A DNA stretch of 7,377 bases from Lachnospiraceae bacterium. Lineage in GTDB: Bacteria > Bacillota > Clostridia > Lachnospirales > Lachnospiraceae. This document shows, one piece after another, positions 1-5,903 of this stretch. A model generated the notes under the pieces. That model was not told the DNA's origin and ran no database searches. It was given only the letters and a program-made list of their open reading frames with translations. The position numbers and the translations under genes are program-made. Numbering within the stretch: position 1 is the stretch's first letter; each line of letters starts with the position of its first letter. The stretch lies in contig CAADSM010000110.1 in the NCBI GenBank assembly GCA_900751785.1, positions 1-7,377 on the forward strand, written 5' to 3'.

Positions 1-1181
1 GGGACCAGAAGTCCCGCCATGGCGTCGTGCTCGCCAAATCCCCTGCCGCGAAACGGTATGGCATCCGCACGGGGGAACCTGTTGCGAATGCCTTTCGTAA
101 GTGCCCGAACCTTGTGACGGCGCCGCCGGACCATAGGATGTACCGGGAGAAGAGCAGGCTTCTCATGGAGTATCTTCGGACATTTACGAAAGAGATCGAG
201 CAGGTCAGCGTGGATGAGTGCTATATGGACTTCACGTCCATTGCCGGCCGGTGGAGCTCGCCGATCGACGGGGCGCTGGAGATCAAGGACGGGATTCGGG
301 AGAGGTTCGGCTTCACGGTCAACATCGGGATCTCTACCAACAAGCTGCTGGCGAAGATGGCGTCGGATTTCGAGAAACCGGACCGGATACATACCCTTTT
401 CCCGGAGGAGATCAAGGAGAAGATGTGGCCGCTGCCGATCGGAGAACTCTACATGGCGGGCCGATCCAGCGTGGACGTGCTCAAAAAGCTGGAGATCAAT
501 ACGATCGGCGACCTTGCACAGGCGGATCCCCGCCTCATCATGCTCCATCTGAAAAGCCACGGCAAAATGCTATGGGAGTTCGCCAACGGGATCGGGACAG
601 ACGTCATCCAGGCGGAGCCCGAGCAGGCAAAGGGGATCGGAAATTCTACCACTCTGTCGAAGGACGCCGCCACCTATGAGGAGGCGTGTCCCGTGTTCAG
701 GGAGCTTGCGGACAGTGTGGGGAGACGCCTGAAGAAGGCCGGACAGAAGGCGGGGATGGTGAGCATGGAGATCAAGTACTATGATTTCCGCTCGGTGTCT
801 CACCAGACACAGCTCGAGCGACCATCCAGCGATCCGGACATCCTGTACCGGACGGCATGCAGCCTTTTCCGGGAGATATGGAGCGGTGAGCCCGTGCGTC
901 TCCTGGGGATCCGCACATCAAAGCTTGTGGATGAGACAGAGCCGGAACAGCTCACCATCTTTGATATTGAGCTTCCCAAAGAGCCGGATGAGAAGCATAA
1001 AAAGCTCAAGAAGGCTCTAGACGAGCTCAACAGCCGGTACGGCGAAGGGGCGGTCATCAAGGCGAGCCTTATGAAGAAAAGCAGAAGCGTCGGAGCCGGC
1101 AGGGACAAAGCTGAAAAGGACAGAAGCGTAAGGGGCGGAGCGGAAAACCCGGGAACGGAAGAGAGAGGTGGGCGCAGATGA
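1..1181 (+). CDS. dinB: DNA polymerase IV, Y-family translesion polymerase (5'-partial)
   Basis: Translesion polymerase that copies past damaged bases in the cytoplasm with low fidelity. The frame is open from base 3, so the gene begins upstream; by comparison with the family about 35-40 residues are missing, including the first catalytic Asp of the palm. Visible: RHGVVLAKSPAAKRYGI just after the missing start, typical of Y-family N-termini; the second catalytic block SVDECYMDF (207-233), whose Asp and Glu bind metal; NIGISTNKLLAKMASDF in the palm; a helix-hairpin-helix-like thumb region around MAGRSSVDVLKKLEINTIGDL; the little-finger opening GIGNSTTLSKD; and the closing SRYGEGAVIKASLM. QLTIF (948-962) fits the sliding-clamp-binding pentapeptide. 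A basic low-complexity tail of about 35 residues follows. The frame is unbroken over 392 codons. The GTG at 27 is internal to the conserved domain and is not the start. The stop overlaps the next gene by four bases. Confidence 0.93.
   Translation, partial: DQKSRHGVVLAKSPAAKRYGIRTGEPVANAFRKCPNLVTAPPDHRMYREKSRLLMEYLRTFTKEIEQVSVDECYMDFTSIAGRWSSPIDGALEIKDGIRERFGFTVNIGISTNKLLAKMASDFEKPDRIHTLFPEEIKEKMWPLPIGELYMAGRSSVDVLKKLEINTIGDLAQADPRLIMLHLKSHGKMLWEFANGIGTDVIQAEPEQAKGIGNSTTLSKDAATYEEACPVFRELADSVGRRLKKAGQKAGMVSMEIKYYDFRSVSHQTQLERPSSDPDILYRTACSLFREIWSGEPVRLLGIRTSKLVDETEPEQLTIFDIELPKEPDEKHKKLKKALDELNSRYGEGAVIKASLMKKSRSVGAGRDKAEKDRSVRGGAENPGTEERGGRR
1164..1170 (+). promoter_or_regulatory. Ribosome binding site of the acyltransferase gene
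   Basis: AGAGGTG lies seven bases before the ATG at 1178, inside the last codons of dinB. It favours this ATG over the in-frame ATG at 1223, which has only a weak purine stretch before it. It fits translational coupling across the ATGA overlap. Confidence 0.6.
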
Positions 1182-2236
1182 GGAGAAAAAGAAATCAGAG
1201 CACTGCGGCGGCGCAGAAGATCATGAAGGAGAGAAATTATAACCTGGAACTGATCCGGATGTCCGCCTTTCTCATGGTCATAGCCATCCATGTGACAAAC
1301 TATTTCTGCCGTGCCTACGGGGAAGTGACGACAGGGGAGTATCTGTTTTCCCTTGTTATAGACACGCTCTCAAGAGTGAGCGTCCCCTGCTTTTTCATGC
1401 TCACAGGAGCGCTCCTTCTGGGCCGAGATGAGCCCCTGCGCAAGCATATAAAAAGACTCCTGCACTTCTTCCTGGCGCTTGTCGTGTGGAGCCTTGTCTA
1501 CTATCTGTGGAACGTATACTATATGGGAACGGAGTACGACCTCAGGCACATCCTGTATATGCCCACCGAGGCGCATCTCTGGTATCTCTATGCTATGATC
1601 CCCATTTATTTCGTGCTGCCCTTCTTCCAGGTCATGTGCCGCAATATGGATCTTACGATGGAGAGGGCTTTTCTTGTCGTGATCACAGCGGCGGTCATTT
1701 TCAACTACATTGTGGCTCTTCAGGACGGGGAGGCGTACTATGACATTCCGATCATTGGGGATCGCATATATTCATACTTTGTATTCATCGGATATTATCT
1801 CTATAAGTACAGAAAGCATATCAAGATCAGCCAGCGGATGACCGCGGCGGTATTTGCCGTGTGCATGGCGGCGGCTTTCGGTATCACATGGGGCGTCACT
1901 GTGCTCACGGGCGAGCATTACGAGAGGGCGCTTGAATACGGGAGCCCCTTCCTCGTCCTGGCGGGAGCCGCATTTTTTCTGTTTGTCATAAGGCTGAAAA
2001 AGTCGGAGTTCAATCCTTCGGAAAAGGCGAAGAAGATCATCGATCTTATCTGCGGCTGCTCATTCGGGATTTATCTGATCCATATCCTCTTCCTGGACAA
2101 CTATAAGAAACACATGGAGCCCACAGACCTGTCCGCATGGATCGCCGTGCCCGCGCTGATCATCAGCATCGCCGCCGCGTCGTTCATATGCGTATGGCTG
2201 CTGCGGAAGACCTCCATCGGAAGAAAAGTAGCGTGA
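1178..2236 (+). CDS. Acyltransferase-3 family integral membrane protein
   Basis: Predicted multi-pass membrane acyltransferase of the acyltransferase-3 family, whose members move acetyl or other acyl groups onto cell-surface polysaccharides, peptidoglycan or lipids. The substrate cannot be read from the sequence. It has 352 residues, about the family's usual length, with roughly ten hydrophobic segments. Family marks: NLELIRMSAFLMVIAIHV (residues 22-39) with Arg27 and His38 in the first membrane helix; SRVSVPCFFMLTGALLL (65-81), the conserved Arg and SG/TG loop; HLWYLYAMIPIYFVLPFF (133-150); and FGIYLIHILFLD (296-307) in a late helix. A basic N-terminus (MRRKRN) suggests a cytoplasmic start. 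The ATG overlaps the dinB stop (ATGA) and has AGAGGTG in front of it, so it is probably co-transcribed with dinB. No partner glycosyltransferase or wall-polymer cluster lies in the window, leaving its role open. No clear rho-independent terminator follows; the repeat complex begins two bases after the stop. Confidence 0.88.
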   Translation: MRRKRNQSTAAAQKIMKERNYNLELIRMSAFLMVIAIHVTNYFCRAYGEVTTGEYLFSLVIDTLSRVSVPCFFMLTGALLLGRDEPLRKHIKRLLHFFLALVVWSLVYYLWNVYYMGTEYDLRHILYMPTEAHLWYLYAMIPIYFVLPFFQVMCRNMDLTMERAFLVVITAAVIFNYIVALQDGEAYYDIPIIGDRIYSYFVFIGYYLYKYRKHIKISQRMTAAVFAVCMAAAFGITWGVTVLTGEHYERALEYGSPFLVLAGAAFFLFVIRLKKSEFNPSEKAKKIIDLICGCSFGIYLIHILFLDNYKKHMEPTDLSAWIAVPALIISIAAASFICVWLLRKTSIGRKVA

Positions 2237-2495
2237 CGAAATGAGGCTTTTGCGAATAAATCTTTTCCGCTTCCAAAAACGTAAATTTTATATGGCAGAG
2301 CATATCGCGGCAGACTTCCCGCTGCATCGCGGTGCACACTTCACTCTACCTCATCCCCTGGAAGGTCTGTAACAGAAGGGAAGTACATCATTGCGGAAGT
2401 TATTGAAATGGCGCAGCCCAACGGACAGATTCAAAAGATATCCGGGGGTGCGCCTTCTTTTTCTTCGAAATGAACTTTCTGTTTTGGATAAAGTA

Positions 2496-2514
2496 ATCCC
2501 GCAGGTAATGTCAT
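2496..2514 (+). repeat. Left arm of perfect 19-base inverted repeat
   Basis: ATCCCGCAGGTAATGTCAT is the exact reverse complement of 2660-2678, separated by 145 bases. A perfect 19-base match in a region this small is far beyond chance. Confidence 0.93.
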
Positions 2515-2659
2515 GGGAGCAAAACATAAAGTGAGAGCGTTCCGAAAAGCATTCGTTCTGGATGTTAGGCGGAGTCAAATGGAGTTCCGATGAACGAACA
2601 TTTGGCTCCGGCGTTACATCCATTCGGATCTTTGAGGTAGAGCGGAACGGTTTTGCGAT

Positions 2660-2678
2660 ATGACATTACCTGCGGGAT
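2660..2678 (-). repeat. Right arm of perfect 19-base inverted repeat
   Basis: Exact reverse complement of 2496-2514. On its outer side is a small perfect hairpin, ATGGAT-TTTT-ATCCAT (2677-2692); the left arm has a weaker counterpart, GGAT-AAAGTA-ATCC (2486-2499). Confidence 0.93.
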
Positions 2679-2716
2679 GGATTTTTATCCATAAATGAAA
2701 GCCTCATTTCTCTTCC

Positions 2717-4120
2717 TTAATTCCAGAAATCGGTCTTGTCTCTCAGATTGATGTCTGCCGCCTTGAACACGGGATCTTTCCCTGCCTTTTTCTGTTTTAT
2801 ATAGTCCTTCATACAGCGGATGGCAGGACCTCCGAGGATGATGATCACAGGCAGGTTGATCAGCGCCATGAAGCCCATCAGCACGTCGGCTGTGCTCCAC
2901 ACAAGGCCGAACTCCATGACAGAGCCTGCGAGGACGATCAGGGAAGCGATGATGCGGAAGGTATTCAGCAGAGCTTTTCCCGGCGTCTTCCCGCAGAGAA
3001 ATTTCAGTCCCATCTCAGCATAGTAGAAGTTTCCGATCAGTGTAGTGAAAGCGAACAGGCAGAGCGCGATCGAGATGAAGATCGTACCGAATCCTCCCAG
3101 CGATTCGGCAGCAGCGGCCTGTACCCAGGGCATACCTTTGAGCTGATCGCTTGGCGCCACGCCGGAGCAGAGGAGCATGAAAGCTGTTGCAGAGCAGATC
3201 AGGATGGTATCGATGAATACGGACAGCATCTGTACGAGACCCTGCTTCACCGGATGTGAGACAGAAGCGCTCGCCGCTGCGTTCGGCGCGGAACCTACGC
3301 CGGCTTCATTGGAGAACAATCCTCGTTTGATTCCGTTCATCACACAGGAGCCTGCGAATCCGCCGAAGATCGCCTGGAAGTCGAAGGCATTTGTGAAGAT
3401 GTCGCGGAACATCTGCGGGATCAGCTCATAGTGCGTCACTACGATAAACAGTGAGACCGCAAGATAGAAGATTCCCATCAGCGGGACGAGTACCTCAGTG
3501 ATCTTGGAAATCTGTTTGCTTCCGCCGAAGATCGAGACGGCAAAAACAGCGGCCAGGATGATCCCGACGATAAGCGGCGTGGAGGATTCGCTGAAGAAAT
3601 CGTATGCGCGGAAGGAGTCCGCGATGTTGAAGGACGCCACCAGGTTGAATCCGCCCATGTATGTCAGGATGAGGAAAACGGCGAACAGAACGCCGATCCA
3701 GTGCTTTTTCAGCGCGGCCTGGATATAGTAGGCCGGACCACCGTAGGAGCTTCCGTCCTCAGCCTTTCTCTTATAGATCTGGGCAAGTGTACTCTCGATG
3801 AAAGCGGATGCGCTTCCGAGGAGAGCGGTGAGCCACATCCAGAACACAGCTCCGGGACCGCCAAGGCAGATGGCGGTTGAGATGCCCGCAATGTTGCCCG
3901 TACCCACGCGGGAGGCCGTGGACACCATCAGCGCCTGGAAGGAGGACAGCCCGGTCCCCTCAGTGTTGGGCTGTGCTACAACGCGGATGGACTCAGCGAA
4001 CAGGCGGAACTGAACAAAACGTGTCCTTATGGAAAAGTAGATGCCGGTCCCCAGCAGCAGGATGATCAGAATGTGACTGTAGAGCAGATCGCTCAGTGCG
4101 TTGATAAAATTGGTGAACAA
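2717..4120 (-). CDS. Alanine/glycine:cation symporter (AGCS family)
   Basis: Secondary transporter importing alanine or glycine with Na+ (or H+) across the cytoplasmic membrane. From the chosen TTG it has 467 residues, normal for the family, with about ten or eleven hydrophobic segments. Family blocks: LLLGTGIYFSIRTRFVQFR (residues 21-39), the usual first helix; GTGNIAGI (73-80); GGPGAVFWMW (87-96), the family signature; YGGPAYYI (126-133); GLFSNEAGVGSAPNAAASA (267-285); and GNFYYAEMGLKFL (363-375). The tail after residue 437 is charged and cytoplasmic. Start choice: an in-frame ATG at 4183 adds 21 residues but has no ribosome site and sits where the predicted transcript begins; the TTG at 4120 has AGAGAGG nine bases before it and gives a typical N-terminus (MFTNFINALSDLLYS). 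It is a single-gene unit, divergent from murE and convergent with the acyltransferase gene. Substrate choice between alanine and glycine is not decided. Confidence 0.9.
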   Translation of the reverse strand: MFTNFINALSDLLYSHILIILLLGTGIYFSIRTRFVQFRLFAESIRVVAQPNTEGTGLSSFQALMVSTASRVGTGNIAGISTAICLGGPGAVFWMWLTALLGSASAFIESTLAQIYKRKAEDGSSYGGPAYYIQAALKKHWIGVLFAVFLILTYMGGFNLVASFNIADSFRAYDFFSESSTPLIVGIILAAVFAVSIFGGSKQISKITEVLVPLMGIFYLAVSLFIVVTHYELIPQMFRDIFTNAFDFQAIFGGFAGSCVMNGIKRGLFSNEAGVGSAPNAAASASVSHPVKQGLVQMLSVFIDTILICSATAFMLLCSGVAPSDQLKGMPWVQAAAAESLGGFGTIFISIALCLFAFTTLIGNFYYAEMGLKFLCGKTPGKALLNTFRIIASLIVLAGSVMEFGLVWSTADVLMGFMALINLPVIIILGGPAIRCMKDYIKQKKAGKDPVFKAADINLRDKTDFWN

Positions 4121-4129
4121 AGTTACAAA

Positions 4130-4136
4130 CCTCTCT
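4130..4136 (-). promoter_or_regulatory. Ribosome binding site deciding the symporter start
   Basis: On the minus strand AGAGAGG is followed by nine bases and TTG (4120-4118). This is the only good site near the N-terminus and is the main reason for preferring the TTG over the upstream ATG at 4183. Confidence 0.55.
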
Positions 4137-4191
4137 TTCCTATTTTTTTCATCAGGTAGAATCTGAGTCAGCCTCACCATCATATCTTATT

Positions 4192-4221
4192 ATTATACTG
4201 TTTGTCCAGAAAAATCGTGAA
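4192..4221 (-). promoter_or_regulatory. Probable sigma-A promoter of the symporter gene
   Basis: Minus-strand TATAAT (4197-4192) is a perfect -10 box. TTCACG (4221-4216) is a 4-of-6 match to the -35 box, with an 18-base spacer. Transcription would begin near 4185-4183, leaving a leader of about 65 bases to the TTG at 4120. The -35 is the weak part. Confidence 0.5.
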
Positions 4222-4270
4222 GTATGCATGCCGGGCGTCAGAGAAAATCCGTGCATCTGTCTTTAGATTG

Positions 4271-4279
4271 TGGTATCCT
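4271..4279 (+). promoter_or_regulatory. Possible extended -10 promoter element for murE
   Basis: TGGTATCCT has the TGn extension followed by a 4-of-6 match to TATAAT, about 100 bases before the murE start. No convincing -35 lies upstream, so this is only the best candidate in the leader. TATACT at 4194-4199 is a better hexamer but also lacks a -35. Confidence 0.22.
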
Positions 4280-4301
4280 ATATCAGACAGGAGATGGATG
4301 T

Positions 4302-4345
4302 GCCGGCAGAGCCGGCGCAGGCGCCGCGGAGGGAATGTCCGCGGC
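4302..4345 (+). promoter_or_regulatory. Two GC-rich hairpins in the murE leader
   Basis: First hairpin: GCCGGC (4302-4307), AGA loop, GCCGGC (4311-4316), a six-pair stem. Second: GCCGCGGA (4323-4330), seven-base loop, TCCGCGGC (4338-4345), an eight-pair stem. Neither is followed by a T run, so they are not ordinary rho-independent terminators. They end 21 bases before the AGGAGG of murE and may stabilise or control the leader. No known riboswitch class is recognised. Confidence 0.5.
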
Positions 4346-4366
4346 TGTCCCGAATGTATTGGAAAC

Positions 4367-4372
4367 AGGAGG
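4367..4372 (+). promoter_or_regulatory. Ribosome binding site of murE
   Basis: A perfect AGGAGG sits nine bases before the GTG at 4382. It fixes the start there rather than at the TTG at 4202 that would add 60 residues unlike any MurE N-terminus. Confidence 0.85.
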
Positions 4373-4381
4373 AATGCAACT

Positions 4382-5899
4382 GTGAGATTAGATAAACTGC
4401 TGGAACGGCTGGAGTATGAAGTGGCGCAGGGGAGCGATCAGACCGAGGTCACGACCCTTGTCAATGATTCGAGAAAAGTGGAGAAAGGGTCTGTCTTTGT
4501 CTGCATCAGCGGCGCGGTTTCAGACGGACATAAGTTTGCGCGGGATGTAGTGGAGAAAGGCGCGGCCGCGCTTGTTGTGGAGAAAGATGTGGAAGTGCCC
4601 GAGGACGTGACGGTGATCCGCGTGCCGGATACCAGATATGCGCTGGCGCTCATGTCAGCGGCGTATTTCGGATATCCGGCTGAGAAGCTGAAGATCATCG
4701 GCATCACCGGGACGAAGGGAAAGACGACGACGACATATATGATCAAGTCCATCCTTGAGGGGGTAGGACACAAGGTCGGCCTGATCGGCACGATCGAGGC
4801 TGTCATCGGGGACAGGAAGATCCCGGCGGCCAACACGACGCCGGAATCCTATACGATCCATCAGTATTTTGCCGAGATGGCAGAGGCGGGATGCGACAGC
4901 GTGGTCATGGAGGTGTCTTCCCAGGGACTGATGCTGCACCGGACCGCGGGGATCCCGTTCGAGATCGGGATCTTTACCAATCTGGGGCACGATCATATCG
5001 GTCCCAATGAGCATAAGGATTTTGATGATTATAAGCGCTGCAAGGGACTTCTGTTCAAGCAGTGCAGGCTTGGCATCGCGAATGTGGACGACAAGTATTT
5101 CAGAGATGTATTTCAGGGTTCCACCTGCCGTGTCGAGACTTTTGGATTTTCCGACGAGGCGGACCTGCGCGCAGAGAATGTGCAGCTCGTCTCCCGGCCG
5201 GGCTATCTCGGCGTGGCATACCATGTGGCGGGCCTGATGGATTTTGACGTGGAGATCGACATACCGGGCACGTTCAGCGTATACAACTCACTGACCGCGA
5301 TCGCTGTGTGCCGCCATTTCCAGGTGCCTGTGGATAAGATCAAAGAGGCGCTCAGGAAGGCGAAGGTGAAGGGGCGCATCGAGATGGTCAAGGTATCTGA
5401 CGACTTTACCCTGATGATCGATTACGCGCATAATGCCATGAGTCTGGAGAGTCTTCTGACGACGCTGAAGGAATATCATCCGAAGCGGCTTGTCTGCCTC
5501 TTCGGATGCGGAGGAAACCGTTCGAAGGACAGACGCTATGAGATGGGCGAAGTGTCGGGGCGCCTGGCGGACCTGACGATCATTACGTCGGACAATCCGA
5601 GATTTGAAGAGCCCCAGGCGATCATCGACGACATCAAGATCGGCATCGGAAAGACGGACGGAAAATATGTGGAGATCTGCGACCGGAAGGAAGCGATCAA
5701 GTATGCCATCGGACACGGGCAGCCGGGCGATGTGATCGTGCTGGCAGGAAAGGGGCACGAAGATTACCAGGAAATCCGCGGAGTGAAGCATCCCATGGAT
5801 GAGCGGGTCCTGATCGCGGAGGTGCTCGAAGAGCTGAAAGCAGAGAAGGAAGAGAAAAAAGCAGAGAACGAGGATAAGCAGGAGCAGGGAACGGTGTGA
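4382..5899 (+). CDS. murE: UDP-MurNAc-L-Ala-D-Glu:meso-diaminopimelate ligase
   Basis: Cytoplasmic ATP-dependent Mur ligase that adds the third amino acid to the peptidoglycan stem peptide. It has 505 residues, close to the family's usual 480-500. Domains in order: N-terminal UDP-binding domain with NDSRKVEKGSVFVCISG (residues 28-44); central ATPase domain with P-loop GITGTKGKTTTT (107-118), ANTTPES (150-156) for UDP-MurNAc-dipeptide binding, MEVSSQGL (176-183), and FTNLGHDH (198-205); Lys221 in YKRCKGLLF matches the lysine that is carbamylated in the family. The C-terminal domain has DYAHNAMSLESLL (347-359), FGCGGNRSKDRR (374-385) and DNPR (404-407), the motif linked to meso-diaminopimelate rather than lysine. 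A charged Glu/Lys-rich tail of about 20 residues ends the protein. The start is GTG, fixed by AGGAGG. Only four bases separate it from priA, so the two are probably one operon. Confidence 0.95.
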   Translation: MRLDKLLERLEYEVAQGSDQTEVTTLVNDSRKVEKGSVFVCISGAVSDGHKFARDVVEKGAAALVVEKDVEVPEDVTVIRVPDTRYALALMSAAYFGYPAEKLKIIGITGTKGKTTTTYMIKSILEGVGHKVGLIGTIEAVIGDRKIPAANTTPESYTIHQYFAEMAEAGCDSVVMEVSSQGLMLHRTAGIPFEIGIFTNLGHDHIGPNEHKDFDDYKRCKGLLFKQCRLGIANVDDKYFRDVFQGSTCRVETFGFSDEADLRAENVQLVSRPGYLGVAYHVAGLMDFDVEIDIPGTFSVYNSLTAIAVCRHFQVPVDKIKEALRKAKVKGRIEMVKVSDDFTLMIDYAHNAMSLESLLTTLKEYHPKRLVCLFGCGGNRSKDRRYEMGEVSGRLADLTIITSDNPRFEEPQAIIDDIKIGIGKTDGKYVEICDRKEAIKYAIGHGQPGDVIVLAGKGHEDYQEIRGVKHPMDERVLIAEVLEELKAEKEEKKAENEDKQEQGTV

Positions 5900-5903
5900 G
5901 TGC

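Larger units (their letters stand above)
2238..2710. repeat. Composite inverted-repeat element filling the intergenic gap
   Basis: Almost the whole gap between the convergent acyltransferase and symporter genes. The left end (2238-2353) and right end (2633-2710) carry three exact matches in the same order but opposite orientation: GAAATGAGGCTTT at 2238-2250 and complement of 2698-2710; CATATCGC at 2301-2308 and complement of 2655-2662; CTCTACCTCA at 2344-2353 and complement of 2633-2642. Length differences between the matches point to insertions or deletions since the copies split. A third related copy starts at 2467. No transposase is recognisable. It could be a non-autonomous (MITE-like) element, a decayed insertion sequence or a structured intergenic RNA; the family is not recognised. 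Short frames inside (2241-2372 plus, 43 codons; 2565-2666 minus, 33 codons) lack good ribosome sites. Confidence 0.6.
2467..2710. repeat. Nested long imperfect palindrome (about 244 bases)
   Basis: The two halves read alike in opposite orientation: GAAATGA at both ends, CTTTC and TGGATAAA next, then the perfect 19-base arms, then GCAAAAC, CGTTCCG, TGGATGT and CAAATG towards the centre. The centre (around 2585-2596) is a small GTTC-CGAT-GAAC hairpin. TCTTC occurs directly outside both ends (2462-2466 and 2711-2715), which could be a 5-base target duplication, though so short a match in a T/C-rich flank can be chance. Confidence 0.6.

Noticed and set aside
800..1291. 163-codon minus-strand frame across the dinB end
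   Set aside because: It is a shadow of dinB and the acyltransferase start, with Ser/Leu/Arg-rich composition and no recognisable motif.
2219..2274. Possible terminator after the acyltransferase gene (GGAAGAAAAG pairing with CTTTT...CTTCC)
   Set aside because: The loop is over 30 bases, the stem has a bulge and is mostly A-T pairs, and no T run follows.
2351..2623. 90-codon minus-strand frame in the intergenic gap
   Set aside because: It has no ribosome site before its ATG and runs across the palindrome centre, one arm and unrelated repeat sequence. It is best explained as an accidental open frame of the repeat.
2677..2692. Small hairpin ATGGAT-TTTT-ATCCAT as a terminator for the symporter gene
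   Set aside because: The stem is only six mostly A-T pairs and no T run follows it on the minus strand.
4302..4316. GCCGGC direct repeat as an operator
   Set aside because: The hexamer is self-complementary, so the pair is explained as one hairpin stem; nothing indicates a specific regulator.
4202..4381. 60-residue N-terminal extension of MurE from a TTG at 4202
   Set aside because: It passes through the hairpins and AGGAGG, is rich in Arg and Cys, and does not resemble a MurE start; the GTG at 4382 has a perfect ribosome site.
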